Positions 1 to 10,692 of a stretch of DNA of 23,447 nt are shown piece by piece. The position numbers were made by a program, and so were the translations under genes. The first letter of the stretch is position 1. Every line of letters begins with the position of its first letter. The stretch comes from Cochliopodium minus (Eukaryota; Discosea; Himatismenida; Cochliopodiidae), in the NCBI GenBank assembly GCA_024220525.1, contig JAMYWO010000028.1, forward strand, positions 109,522-132,968, in the 5' to 3' direction. The notes under the pieces are model-generated. The model was not told the origin of the DNA. It did not search any database and saw only the letters and a program-made list of their open reading frames with translations.

Positions 1-233
1 ATTTTCATATTTTTCTCTTATTTCAATAAATTTATTGATATTTATTTAATTATTTTTTATTTTTATTTTTATTTTTATTTTTATTTTTTTTTTTTGTTTT
101 GTGTTTTTTGTTTTTTTATTTTTATTTTTTATTTTTTTAAATTTTTTTTTTAATTTTTTTTTTTTTATTTTTTCATTTTTTTTTTTATAATTTTTTTCTT
201 TTTTATTTTTTTTATTTTTTAAATTTTGAATAG
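1..233. repeat. T-rich low-complexity tract, probably intron
   Basis: Almost pure T with scattered A, including several TTTTTA units. It ends in a TAG acceptor directly before the copy A exon at 234. I see no coding potential. It is best read as the 3' part of an intron whose upstream exon lies outside the window. Confidence 0.7.
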
Positions 234-501
234 ATTCTCACTTGGTAACAAAATTGGTGAAAATGTGCTCGAACCAGAAGAATCTAAAAACCTGAGTAGC
301 ATTGGGTTTGGATCTTTCGTAGGTAATCCAACCAAGAATAATTTCAAGTGGAATTTGTCTGATCATCACTCCTTCCCTCCTAATTTCAAGAGAGGAGTTT
401 TCGACATGATTTGTTCTTTCAAGTATGGACTAAAAATAAAATTACCAAAGTTTTTGTTGTTTGAAATTTTGAAAAACACAAATTATTTTTGGATAAAATA
501 A
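234..501 (+). CDS. RCC1-like propeller protein, copy A, last exon only (5' partial)
   Basis: The exon follows a T-rich intron ending in TAG and starts in the same phase as exon 8 of copy B (2366). It encodes the start of an RCC1 blade (RFSLGNKIGEN), then a conserved segment containing GFGSFVGNPTKNNFKWNLS and FDMICSFKYGLKIKLPK. About 50 residues after the blade start it becomes nearly identical to copy B. Here the frame simply runs to a TAA at 499-501, and the ATG of copy B follows 68 nt later. If the same donor as proposed for copy B (AA|GTTTTTG) were used, downstream exons would be needed, but there is no room for them. Copy A therefore either ends at this stop, without the coiled-coil and Q-rich tail of copy B, or is truncated. 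RCC1-type propellers serve as scaffolds or exchange factors; the partner here is unknown. Confidence 0.65.
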
Positions 502-569
502 AATATAAATAAAAATAAAAAAATAATAAAAAAAATAATAAAAAAAAATTTTTGAATATCTTTGGGCAA

Positions 570-3500
570 ATGTCGATTTTATATTCTTCTCTTTCGAATA
601 TGAGTGGATTGATAGATGATGAAGGGAATTTGTATTTTTGGGGAGACAATACCAGCAAAACTTTTGAAAATGAACCCAAATATATAGAAACTCCAAAGAT
701 ATTCCACAAGAATATAAAATCTGTTGTGATGGGAAGAAATTGTTATTTTGCAACACAAAATGGTTTCAAAAATAAAAATTTATAATATATCACTTGTATA
801 TTTAAATATCAAAACTAGAAATCAATAATATTAAAATGATCTCTTAAACTAAATCTAAATTTACAATCTAGTCTATAATCAAAAATATTAAAATAATCTG
901 TTTTGTTAAAAAATTATTAAAGATGGAAGAATAATTAGTGGAGGGGAATATTCAAATGAAAAAAACTATACTTTGCCAAACTTTAATATTGCTCAGTATG
1001 ATGTCAAACTCATCACTGCCAGTTATGACTTTGTGATTCTTTTGACACACCAAAATAAATTGTTCAAATCGGGAGTGTTGACTTTTTCCAAAAAAAAAAC
1101 TTTAATTATCTCTTTGTTTCAATCTTTTTTTTAAAAAACATTTTTTTTTATATTTCGATAATGTTTAATTAATTTTTATTAATAATAATGTGTAATTTTT
1201 TGAATTCAAATATTAGATTAGATATATTGTTTTTTTTTTTTTATAAATTCTCAAAATTTTAATTAAAGGATTTTGGGACAAAATCTTGGCGATGATTTTG
1301 TTGAAATAAAAAATGTTCCAAAAAATATTGTGAATATCTGTTCAGGTTATGACTTTTTCGCAATGCACACTCTAGACAAAAAATTGTTTTTACATTCCTC
1401 AAGGATTGATCATGGTTACATTGAAAAAACTATGTATGAAGTAACTGACATAAAAGAAGATGTCGAAATTATTTCATGTTCCTATGATTCTGTACTTTTT
1501 ATAACGTAATTTAGTTTTTATTTTCAATTTATTTTTATTAAATTAATCTGAAAAAAAACTGTTGATTGATTTTTTTTTGATATCAATTTTTTTTCAAAGA
1601 TTTTATTTTTAATTTTAATAAAAAATCTTAAAATTGAAATTTCTTACGTTCAATATTCTCAAAAGATCAAGTGGTTCAGCAGGAGTGATTGGAAGTGCAT
1701 ATAAGAGTTATTTACATAAATGGAAGAATTCAGAATATATTCTTCAAATAGAAAATTCTCGTAAATATATCAACTGTGTCGGAGGTTTTTTTTTTTTTTG
1801 AAAACCATTTTAATTTTTTTTTAAAATTTGAAAAGGAGGGTTTTATGGATTGTTTATGAGTGAAGATTCAGAACTTTTTTTTCTTGGAAAAAATCATCGT
1901 AAAAAATTAATCAAAACTAATTTTAACTTTATCAATTTTTAAATCATTATTAGATGGACAAGCAGGAAATAAGAGTAAAAAACTTATTTAAATTTATAAT
2001 TTTATTATTTTGATTAATTTTTTATTTATTATTTAAATTCTAATAGTTTTTTGATGAAAAGATGTAGGTTTGCAATCTCATGGATTTAACAAAGTGAATC
2101 TACCTGGGAAACTCCTTTCATTGTCAACTTGTTTTGCAGGAGCCATCGCAAGAGTCTACTTAGAAGACCAAAAAAGACAAGCTATTTTTGCGTGGGGATA
2201 TGGAAATGAGTATTCTTTTTTTTTGTTTTTAATTTTTATTTATTTATTTTTTTTCATTTTTTATTTTTTATTTTTATTGAATTAATTTTTTATTATTTTT
2301 TATTTTTTTATCTTTATTCAATCCAATTATGTTTTTTTATCCTGGTATGAATTAATTCATTTTAGATACTCGTTTGGAAATGGGAAGGCAGAATCATTCA
2401 AAGAACCAAAAGAAATCGAGAATCTAAACAAAATAAAATTTGGTTCTTTTGTAGGAAACCCCTCCAAGAATAATTTCAACTGGAATTTGTCAGGTCATCA
2501 TTCCTTCCCTCCAAATTTCAAGAAAGGAGTTTTCGACATGATTTGTTCTTTCAAGTATGGACTAAAAATAAAATTACCAAAGTTTTTGTTGTTTGAAATT
2601 TNTTTTATTTTTTATTTTTTATTTTTTATTTTTTATTTTTATTTTTATTTTTTATTTTTTATTTTTTATTTTTTATTTTTTTTTTAAAAGAAATAAAACC
2701 TACAAACAATAGTCCAAATATTAGTACTTCGAAAATGTTAGAGAATTTGGAAAATCCAGAGAAAAAAAGAAAATCCACTTCCACCAATGATTCTGTCTCC
2801 AAAAAAAGAGAAACTGAAACTAACAAGAATGGTACAAATTTAAATTAATTTAATTATTTTTTTAATATATTTTTTTTTTCGACCCATTTTGATTTATTAT
2901 TATTTTTAAATTTGGAAAAAAGAAAAAATTGAGATTTTGGAAAAAGAGAATAAGATAGCGGAAGAAAAGATATTAAAGTTAGAAAACGAAAAGAAAGAGT
3001 TGCTCCTCCAACTTTCTGAGAAAGAAGACACCAAAAAATACAATCACTTACTGGAAAAGTACAAAGAAATTAAAAAAGAAAACAAAAGAATGTTCAAAGT
3101 TTTGTTGAGCAAAATGGAAATCAAAGAAGAAGGAAATAATAGAAAGTAAAAAAAAAAAATTTTTTTTATTTATTATTTTTTTTTAATAAATTTTTTTTTT
3201 ATTTATTATTTTTTTTTTAATAAATTTTTTTTATTATTTATTATTTTTTTTTTTAATAATTTTTTTTTAGCACTAACCAAAATCAATTTGTCCCACAACA
3301 AACTCCATTTTTCTTTTTGAACCAACAACCACAGCCAAACGTCTTCCCCTACGCCCAAAACTTTTCTTACGCACAAAACATTCCCATACAAACTCCTGTG
3401 CAAAACGTTCCACTACAAAATCAAAACATTCCAATCCAAAACCCTTTCATTGAACTCAGCAACAATGATCCCAAACCCCAAATAAACATACAAAGCGTCC

Positions 3501-3934
3501 CCTTACAAAATTTGCCTAATCAAATTGTTCCTAGTGTCACTGTTCAGAACAATCAACAACCTTCTCCTCAAAGTCCTTTGCAGAATCAAATCCCCTTGCA
3601 AAATGTGATTCCCAATCAAAACCCCAACGTTTCCCTCCAACCTTTTCCCATGCAAAACCCTTCTATGCCCAACCACATTCAAAACTTTCATCAAATGCAA
3701 AATTTGATGCATCAAAACCCTCAAATCCAACTTCAAATGCAAAACCCTCACTTTCAAAACCTTCAAGACTTGAACCTTTCTTCCATTCAACAGCAACCCA
3801 ATCCTATGCATCAACAACCTCAACCTCCCAGTTTCCTCAATTTACCTCCCTTCAATTTAGTAAACATGCCACCTCCTCCCACTTTTACTTCTTCAGGAGT
3901 ACCCAAAGTTATTGTTAAAGAAGAACCAAAATAA
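570..3934 (+). CDS. RCC1-like beta-propeller protein with coiled coil and Q/N/P-rich tail, copy B
   Basis: Eleven-exon model: 570-762, 923-1076, 1269-1505, 1666-1784, 1836-1898, 1954-1974, 2062-2209, 2366-2581, 2713-2831, 2923-3145, 3271-3934. All phases agree and give about 718 residues. The ATG at 570 matches the start of copy C. Seven degenerate RCC1-type blades are visible, for example DEGNLYFWGDN, SELFFLGKNHHGQAGN and AIFAWGYGNEYSFGNG. After the propeller come a K/S/T-rich linker, a charged coiled coil (exon 10, rich in E and K: EKENKIAEEKILKLENEKKE) and a tail of about 220 residues rich in Q, N and P with recurring LQNQ and MQNP motifs. The exon 8 to 9 junction is the weak point: the intron holds an N at 2602, and the acceptor at 2712 was chosen because it keeps frame. 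Function is unknown; the propeller probably binds a protein partner, and the tail resembles prion-like low-complexity regions. Confidence 0.75.
2582..2712 (+). other. Intron 8 of copy B with an N (2602) and a (TTTTTA)n tract
   Basis: A single N is followed by roughly 80 nt of TTTTTA-type repeats. The N most likely stands for unresolved sequence or a collapsed repeat. The real intron may be longer, and an exon could be missing here. Confidence 0.6.
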
Positions 3935-3949
3935 TTAAAAAATTTTTAT
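3935..3949. other. 15-nt gap between two convergent stop codons
   Basis: The stop of copy B (3932-3934) and the stop of the minus-strand I/LWEQ gene (3950-3952) are separated by only 15 A/T bases. The two transcripts must overlap in their 3' untranslated regions. Confidence 0.75.
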
Positions 3950-6900
3950 TTAGTTTTTTTTTTCGTTTAAATTATGCAAGTTTTTTCTTGCTTGATCCAA
4001 CTGGTTTTGTATGTTCGACATTTTTTCATTACTTTCTAATTGTTCTTTAAAAAGGGACATTTTGTTGTTAGAACTGTTTGCAAGAATTTCTTCAGTTTGA
4101 TATTTCTTTACAACATCAGCTAATTGTTTTGTATCCTTCAAAACATTATTTGAGATATCTTTTTTTTTTACAAATAAATGAAAAATAAAGAATTAAAAAA
4201 ATAATCCATACCATTTAATGACTCTTGTAATTGTTTGTCTTTTAATTTCACATTCACAGATATTACCATTCTACTTATTGAAGAGTGGAGTGTCTTTTTT
4301 GTTGAAAAAAAAAAATTGAAAAATGAAAAAAGGTTAAAAATTTTTTGAAAAAGTGAATTTTTTTTTTTACTCTTGAAATTGCTATGATGACTTCTTCTTC
4401 TATTTCTTTTTTGAGGGTCAAACTAAAAGCTTCAGTCAACTCTTTTGCAATCAAATAAACATTCATAGCCATTTCTTTAAAGTTAATTTTTCTTTGAAAA
4501 AAAAAAATATTTAAAATAAAAATGAAAGAATAAATATTAAATAAAATAAGTTATGTGAAAAATTAAAAATTAAAAAAATGAAAAATAAATAAAATAAAAT
4601 AAGTTATATGAAAATTAAATTAAAAATTAAAAATCAAAAATTAAGAATTAAAAAAATGTTAAATATCAAAATTAAATGAAAAAAATAAAAAAAATTTTTA
4701 CGATTCTACTTGTGATTGAGCAATATGAGACTTGTTTAATAGGTTACGTGTATTATTTAACAAAGAAACAACAATTTTTAAGGCGTTCTGGTCAAAGTTG
4801 AACTGGTTGTTGTCAAAAGACTCTGATTTGTCGAACATGTTCTCTAGTTTTTTGGTTGCTTCTTCTATTTGTTTGACGAAATCCAAAACTTGTTGAGATG
4901 AGTCTTGTAAAAGGGAACTTTCTTCCTCTATAAATTATTAATGAAAAAATATATTTAAAATTAAAAATTAAAAATTAAAAATTAAAAATTAATAAGAATA
5001 AAATAAAATAAAAAATAAAAATAAATAGTAAAAAATTAATAATTTAAAATTAATAATATAAAATAAAAAATATAAAAAATAAATAATAAAATAAAATTAA
5101 AAATAAAATAAAAAATAAAAACAAAATTAATAAAATAAAAATAAATAGTAAAAAATAAAAAACAAAAATTTTAAAATTAAAATTAATAATTAAAAATTGA
5201 TAACACAACTAAAAAAATTAAAAAAATTAAATTTTTTTACCTAATACAAAATTATCACAGTTTGGAAAACTTCTTAAAATATTCAAAAACTGAGTGCAGC
5301 TGTTTGTTAATTTTTCCAACAAATTTGAAGATTGCTCCACCACAGAGTCATCCTCTTTCTTTAATTCAAGAGCAATCTTAAGATTTTCCAAAACAACCAA
5401 AGAAAAGTTTTTAAGAAAAAAGTTTTGCAAAGAAATTTTGGTTTTTGAATTTTCTAAATTTTTGAGAGAATCGAAAATTTCCAAGAAATTTTTTTCCACT
5501 TTAAAAAAAAAATTATAAAAAAAATTAATTAAAAAAAATTTAAAAAAATATTAAAAAAAATAAAAAATTAAATTGATTATTTTTTAATTTCAAAAACATT
5601 TTTTAAAAAATATGGTTTAAAAAATTAAAAAAAATAAATATAAAAATTCAAAATATTTTTTACAATTATTCAATAAAAGAGAAAAATCTTTGAGAATGAC
5701 AGATTTTACATTGGAAAGCTTTTGGAAAGAGGAGTGGAAGGTTTGGAGAGGCTGGAGAACATTTTTTGGTAGAGAAGTTTTTATGGGATCTTTTTCGGAG
5801 AAATTTTTGATTTTTTTGATTTTTTCAGCGAAAAGCTCGATTTTCTTTTGTACCAAAACTTTTTCTTTGTGATTTGTTAATATTTGGGTAACTTTCTTTG
5901 CTTCTTCGTCCCATGGCTTGTTCTCTGAGTGTTTTTGGATGAGCGATTTGTATGCTTGGAGCAAAAGAATAGAATCCTTTTTGCTATCCAATTTAGAAGC
6001 TACTCCCAAACATATTTCTACTCCACTAACCAAATTATCTGCAAAACTAAAAAAACATAATTTTTATAGGTTAAATTTTTTTTTTTTTGATTATTCTTTA
6101 TTTTATTTTAAAATATTTTATTTTTTATTTTAATATTTTAATTTTAAAGTTCTTTATTTTTAATCTTATACAATTTAATTTAAAATATTTTATTTAAAAC
6201 AGTTTTTATGTTTTTAATTTTTTAATTTGAAAGTCCATTATTTATAAAATTAAATAAAATACTTTATTTAAAAATACTTTATTTTAAACAGTTTTATGTT
6301 TTTAATTTTTTTTTATGTTTTAATTTTCTTGAAGAATAAAAGTTTTTTTTTTATTTTTTATAATACCTTTCATTTTTATTGTTTGATGTTTCTCTAAGTT
6401 TTTTGAGGTTGGCCACCAACAAAAGATAATACTCCGAAAAAATCTTCTCTCCACTATCCACCAACAAAATCTTCCCCTCCTTTAATATCACCATGTTCTC
6501 TTCTATTCTCTTCTGCATCTTCAAGAAATTAGATTTGTTAAGATTATTAGTATTACTGTTAAGACTTAGAATGAATTGTTTTATTTTTTCTTTTAATGTT
6601 TCTTTCTCTTTTTCTGTTTCTTCTTTGGGTTGTTTTGTTTTGTAGCACTCTATCACCATCTTTGTGAATTTGAGAATTTTTTCGTAGAGCTCCTTTTTTT
6701 GTTGGTTGTCCTTTGAATATGACGTCATTGATATCTGAACGAAAAATGTCAATGGAAGGTTTTTTTATTTAAATTAAATCACATTTATTTTTTAATCAAT
6801 GATGGAAATGAATTTTATACAATGGATAATCCAATATTTCATTGATTATGTTGAATAATTAATAAATAAATTATATTTTAAACTTCATTTTATTATATTG

Positions 6901-7243
6901 GAAATATAAGTTTATATTTTTTCATAATATGCTACATCTAAACCATATCAAAATTATAATCACAATATTTTCATTTATATTCTTTTCTTACAATCGAATT
7001 TGAAAATTTTTTTCCATTTGTCAAAATTTGTTCATCATCAATCATATATGATAGGGATAATGATTCGCAATTCTGGAATAATGATGGCAATAATAGCTGA
7101 ACTTTCTTAATATCCAGAGGAGTACTGGAAGTTTCGAATAATTTGGATTTGATGTTAAAGATTTCTTTTTTCAATTCTTCTGCAACATCTGGAGAATTAT
7201 CATTGGATAATAATTTTTGGAATTCTTGATCAATATCGTCCAT
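3950..7243 (-). CDS. I/LWEQ (THATCH) actin-binding domain protein, talin/HIP1R-like, without head domain
   Basis: Eight exons on the minus strand: 7243-6992, 6734-6367, 6046-5664, 5498-5241, 4927-4702, 4491-4371, 4293-4212, 4159-3950; about 633 residues. The protein is almost entirely alpha-helical and resembles talin-rod bundles. Its last 130 or so residues fit the I/LWEQ module from talin and HIP1R: EEVIIAISRTLHSSISRM corresponds to the helix with the SAKQVAASTAQ motif in talin, and the final helix NQLDQARKNLHNLNEKKN matches the LEEARKKL..IR ending. That module binds F-actin and dimerises. No FERM or ANTH head is present. The start (ATG 7243) opens an acidic helix, MDDIDQEFQKLL. One defect was seen: exon 7 ends in phase 1 but exon 8 is open only in phase 0, and one fewer base in the homopolymer at 4140-4144 would cure it. 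Membership in the I/LWEQ family is inferred from pattern, not from a search. Confidence 0.7.
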
Positions 7244-7424
7244 TAAAAAAGTACCTTTTTTTTTTTTTTTTTTTTTTGAACAATTTTTTTTATTTTATAA
7301 TTTTTATAATTTTTAAAAAAATTTCAATTTTATTCATTACATTCAAAATTTTAAAGAAGATAACTTTCTTATTACAAAAAAAAAAAAGTTATCAAAAAAA
7401 TAAAGGGCAAAAAAAAAGAAAAGA

Positions 7425-10400
7425 TCAAATCAAAGACCAAGCAATTATAGATCTGACCTGATCAAAACTAGAAGTGAAAATGACAGAGTCATCAACAGAC
7501 CAAGCAGTACTAGAAATAAAACTCTTATGACCGCCCTTACTATAAGTTTGCAAATGACCAAACCTCTCTCCTTCAAAGTTACAAACCTTGGTCTTTCTAT
7601 CGTCCATAGGAATGGCCAACTTCTTTGTGTGATTTGATAAAGAAAATTTGTTGACGGCGGACTTATTTTTGATTTGGTGGATGGGAGATTTGATGTTGCG
7701 GCAGTCCCACAGCTTGACGTGTTTGCAATCTCCGCCTGTGAGGAAGTGTTCTCCGTTTTTCGTCCACATTGCGTGTCTTAGACTCAAATTTTCTTCTGAG
7801 CTCGCGAGCCAACAAAAAGTGGGAGAATCATCTGAACTTCTCGAATCCTTGAAATAAAAAAAATTTTAAAATTTTAAAAACAAACATGAAAATAATTCTT
7901 AAAAAATCAAAAACGATCTTTAAATGAAATATTAATCAACATACATAAATTATCATTTGGATCTCATTGATCGGTTATATAGTTTGTTGAGATAAAAAAA
8001 TTGATCCAAAAAATAAGGCACAGAATAAATTCTCTCAAAAAATTAAAATTTAAAAATTTTTTACAAAATAAATAAAATAATATAAAATAAAAATAAAAAT
8101 ATTATTAGGAGAATGTTTTACCCATATTCTTATGTAACCATCTGTTGAAGGAACTGCAAATTGATGTGCGACGTGATGTGAAACAATATTGGTGGCAGTG
8201 TGTACACTTACAGTAGATTTGTTCGTGATGTCTTTGAAAAGGCAATCCAGTGACTGAATTTCATATCCACTATCTGCGTCCCATAATTTGATTGTTTTGT
8301 CCCAAGAAACAGTTACTATTTTGTTTGAATTCAACCATTCTGCTCCCACAACAGTGTCTGTTCAAAAAAAAAATTCAACAATAATAAAAAATAAAATAAA
8401 CAAAATAAAAAATTAAAAATTAAAAATAAATAAAAATTAAAAATTAAAATTAATAAAAAATTAATTAAAAAATTAAAATTAAAATTAATTAAAAAATTAA
8501 AATTAAAATTAAAATTAAAATTAAAATTAAAATTAAAATTAAAATTAAAATTAAAATTAAAAAATTAAAAATAAATAAAATTAAATCACTACATTCCGGA
8601 AATTAATAATTCTAATTCTAAATAAATGAATAAAAATAAACAAAATTGAATAATAAAAATTAAAAATAAAACAATTCAAAAATAAAAATAAATAATTCAA
8701 TAAAAATTAAAAATAATAGTTAAAAAATTAAAAACATAAAAAAATACCTGTGTGTCCTTCGAGAATAACTGAAGAAGACTTTGAAATGTTTATTTCATTA
8801 GTCTGTGATGTGGGGAGTGACTTTTGTGGAGTGGACATCGCCTCTTTCTTCTTTTTGTCTGTCTGATTGTTATTTACACCATCCGAAAGTATAGGACTCC
8901 AAAATTCGTCCACGCTTTCTCTATATTTGAAATCATCTTTCTCACTGTTAATAAAAAAATTGGAAGTAATGAAAATAAAAAAATGAAAAAAAATAAGAAT
9001 TTTAAAAAAAAATTTAAAAATAAAAATAAAAATTTGACAAATGAAAATCTATTTTTTAAAATAATATTGGAAATAATTAAAAATAATTCTAAAAATTAAT
9101 TTAAATAAAAATAATTAAAATTAATTCTAAAAAATTAATTTAAATAAAATAATTAAAAAAAAAAATTTAAAAATAAAAATAAAAATTGACAAATGAAAAT
9201 CTATTTTTTAAAATAATATTGGAAATAATTAAAAATAATTTTAAAAAAAGTAGTAAATAGAAATAATTAAAAATAATTCTAAAAATTAATTTAAATAAAA
9301 TAATTCTAAAAAAAAATTTTTTACTCATCTTCTTCTTCTATTAATTCGTCATTTGGACTATTATATACTTGCTGTCCTGTTTGATTTTGTTGTGTGAGTT
9401 TATTGTAGGAAGGAATCTTCCATATATGTGTTTGATTGTCCCCTGAAGCGGTGCAGGCTATTCTCTCTTTGGGGTGGAATCGTATTGTGTTCACGGATCC
9501 TTTATGTCCTATGTATACGATGTCACAGTGTGATCCATCAATGCAAAATATTTTGGCAGTTCTATCTGATGATGCTGATCCTAGAAAGTTGTGATCTACC
9601 TTTTGAAATGAGATGTATTTTGAATAGTTCAATTATAAAAGATAAAAAAAATTTTTTTTTGTGAGAATTCTTTATATTCTCCATATAATTTGTATCTGTC
9701 TTTATATCCAACAAAAGATACTATTTTATTTTGATCAATGAGATCCAAATAATAATATTTTCAATTAAAGGTTGATTAAAATTGATCGATCAAATAAATT
9801 TCTTTTTGGGAAGAAAATTATATTAAATTTTAAATATTCTTCATATTTGTTTCATCATTTCCATAATAATTGAATATATGTTTATAATAAGCATAATATA
9901 TTTATTTTATATGAAGATTTTTTTTAAAAAGGGTATTAAATTGTTATATTTCAAATACTTCTTTTCTTTTCTATTCCTTATATAAGCAAAATATAAATGT
10001 TTTGTTTAATTTTATATTTTATATTCCCTCTGAGAGGTTCATATCTGATACAAAATGGAATATTTACCTCAGAAGTGGATAATTCCCAAACTCCATCCCT
10101 ATGTCCTTGAAATGTCCTCAATATCTTCCAATTTCTCTTTGAGTCTTTTTTGATCTCTTTCTTCTCCTTCTTTAAATGACTCGTATTAACATTATAGGGT
10201 ATCTCAATGGTCTGTTGTGAATTATTCGGGATATTTTCGTCATCTTTATCCCTCTTCTTTTTCATTAATGAATTGACCTTCTTGGATATACTAAATTTAT
10301 CTTTCCTCTTATTCTCCCTATCTTTCTCTTCATCTATCTTTGTTTCTTTTTCAATCCTTTCAAGCTTTTTTCTTACTGATTTATAAATTAAAAATAGATA

Positions 10401-10622
10401 ATGGATATATAAAGGTGAAATTTTGGTTGATAATAATTTGAAGTGAGTCTATAATATTGGTTTACTGAGAGGAAGATATATTAAAAAATTTTATATATTT
10501 TTTTTGATGATGTAAATATTTTTCATATATTTTTTATTACATTGATCATTCTCTCCTATTAATACTTCAAATTCTTTTTTCAATTGAGAAAATAAATCTA
10601 ATATCTTTTCCTTATTTGACAT
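7425..10622 (-). CDS. WDR37: WD repeat protein 37 orthologue
   Basis: Six exons: 10622-10541, 10375-10068, 9599-9325, 8944-8748, 8357-8122, 7847-7425, giving 506 residues (vertebrate WDR37 is about 495). All phases agree. The N-terminus (DLFSQLKKEFEVLIGENDQL) matches the short coiled-coil start of WDR37. WD repeats are visible at FQGHRDGVWELS, YIGHKGSVNTIRFHP with TASGDNQTHIWK, LEGHT with VSWDKTIKLWD, STDGYIRIW, and KHVKLWDCRNIKSPI followed by the family-typical KKLAIPMDDRKTKV segment and GGHKSFISSTAWS. An acidic, serine-rich linker (about residues 190-280) separates the second and third repeats, as in the animal protein. WDR37 acts with PACS proteins in animals in calcium homeostasis and trafficking; that role here is inferred. 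The gene starts 70 nt downstream of the EF-hand/WD40 gene stop, on the same strand. Confidence 0.88.
8485..8565. repeat. (AAAATT)n microsatellite in WDR37 intron
   Basis: Roughly a dozen uninterrupted AAAATT units lie in the intron between the fourth and fifth WDR37 exons (8358-8747). The rest of that 390-nt intron is A/T-rich filler with no other structure I can see. Confidence 0.85.
9001..9305. repeat. Imperfect tandem duplication, period about 152 bp, in WDR37 intron
   Basis: The segment beginning GACAAATGAAAATC at 9036 recurs at 9188 and stays nearly identical for more than 60 nt (through ATATTGGAAATAATT). The flanking AATTAATTTAAATAAAA stretches are also repeated. The whole block sits in the intron 8945-9324 and has no coding effect. 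Confidence 0.75.
9600..10067 (-). other. Longest WDR37 intron (468 nt)
   Basis: GT-AG intron between exons 2 and 3 of WDR37. Neither strand carries a convincing reading frame, and I see no repeat or RNA gene. Confidence 0.7.
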
Positions 10623-10692
10623 CAAGTCCTTTCTGGTTTTTTTTTTTTTATTAAATTCAAAAAAAATTCAATTTTTTTAATTCAATTCAAAT

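Noticed and set aside
3503-3823. Minus-strand open frame of 106 codons
   Set aside because: Shadow of the Q/N/P-rich tail; repetitive CAA and AAC codons leave the opposite strand open.
8485-8565. CRISPR-like or satellite array
   Set aside because: Six-base AAAATT units without spacers; an ordinary intronic microsatellite.
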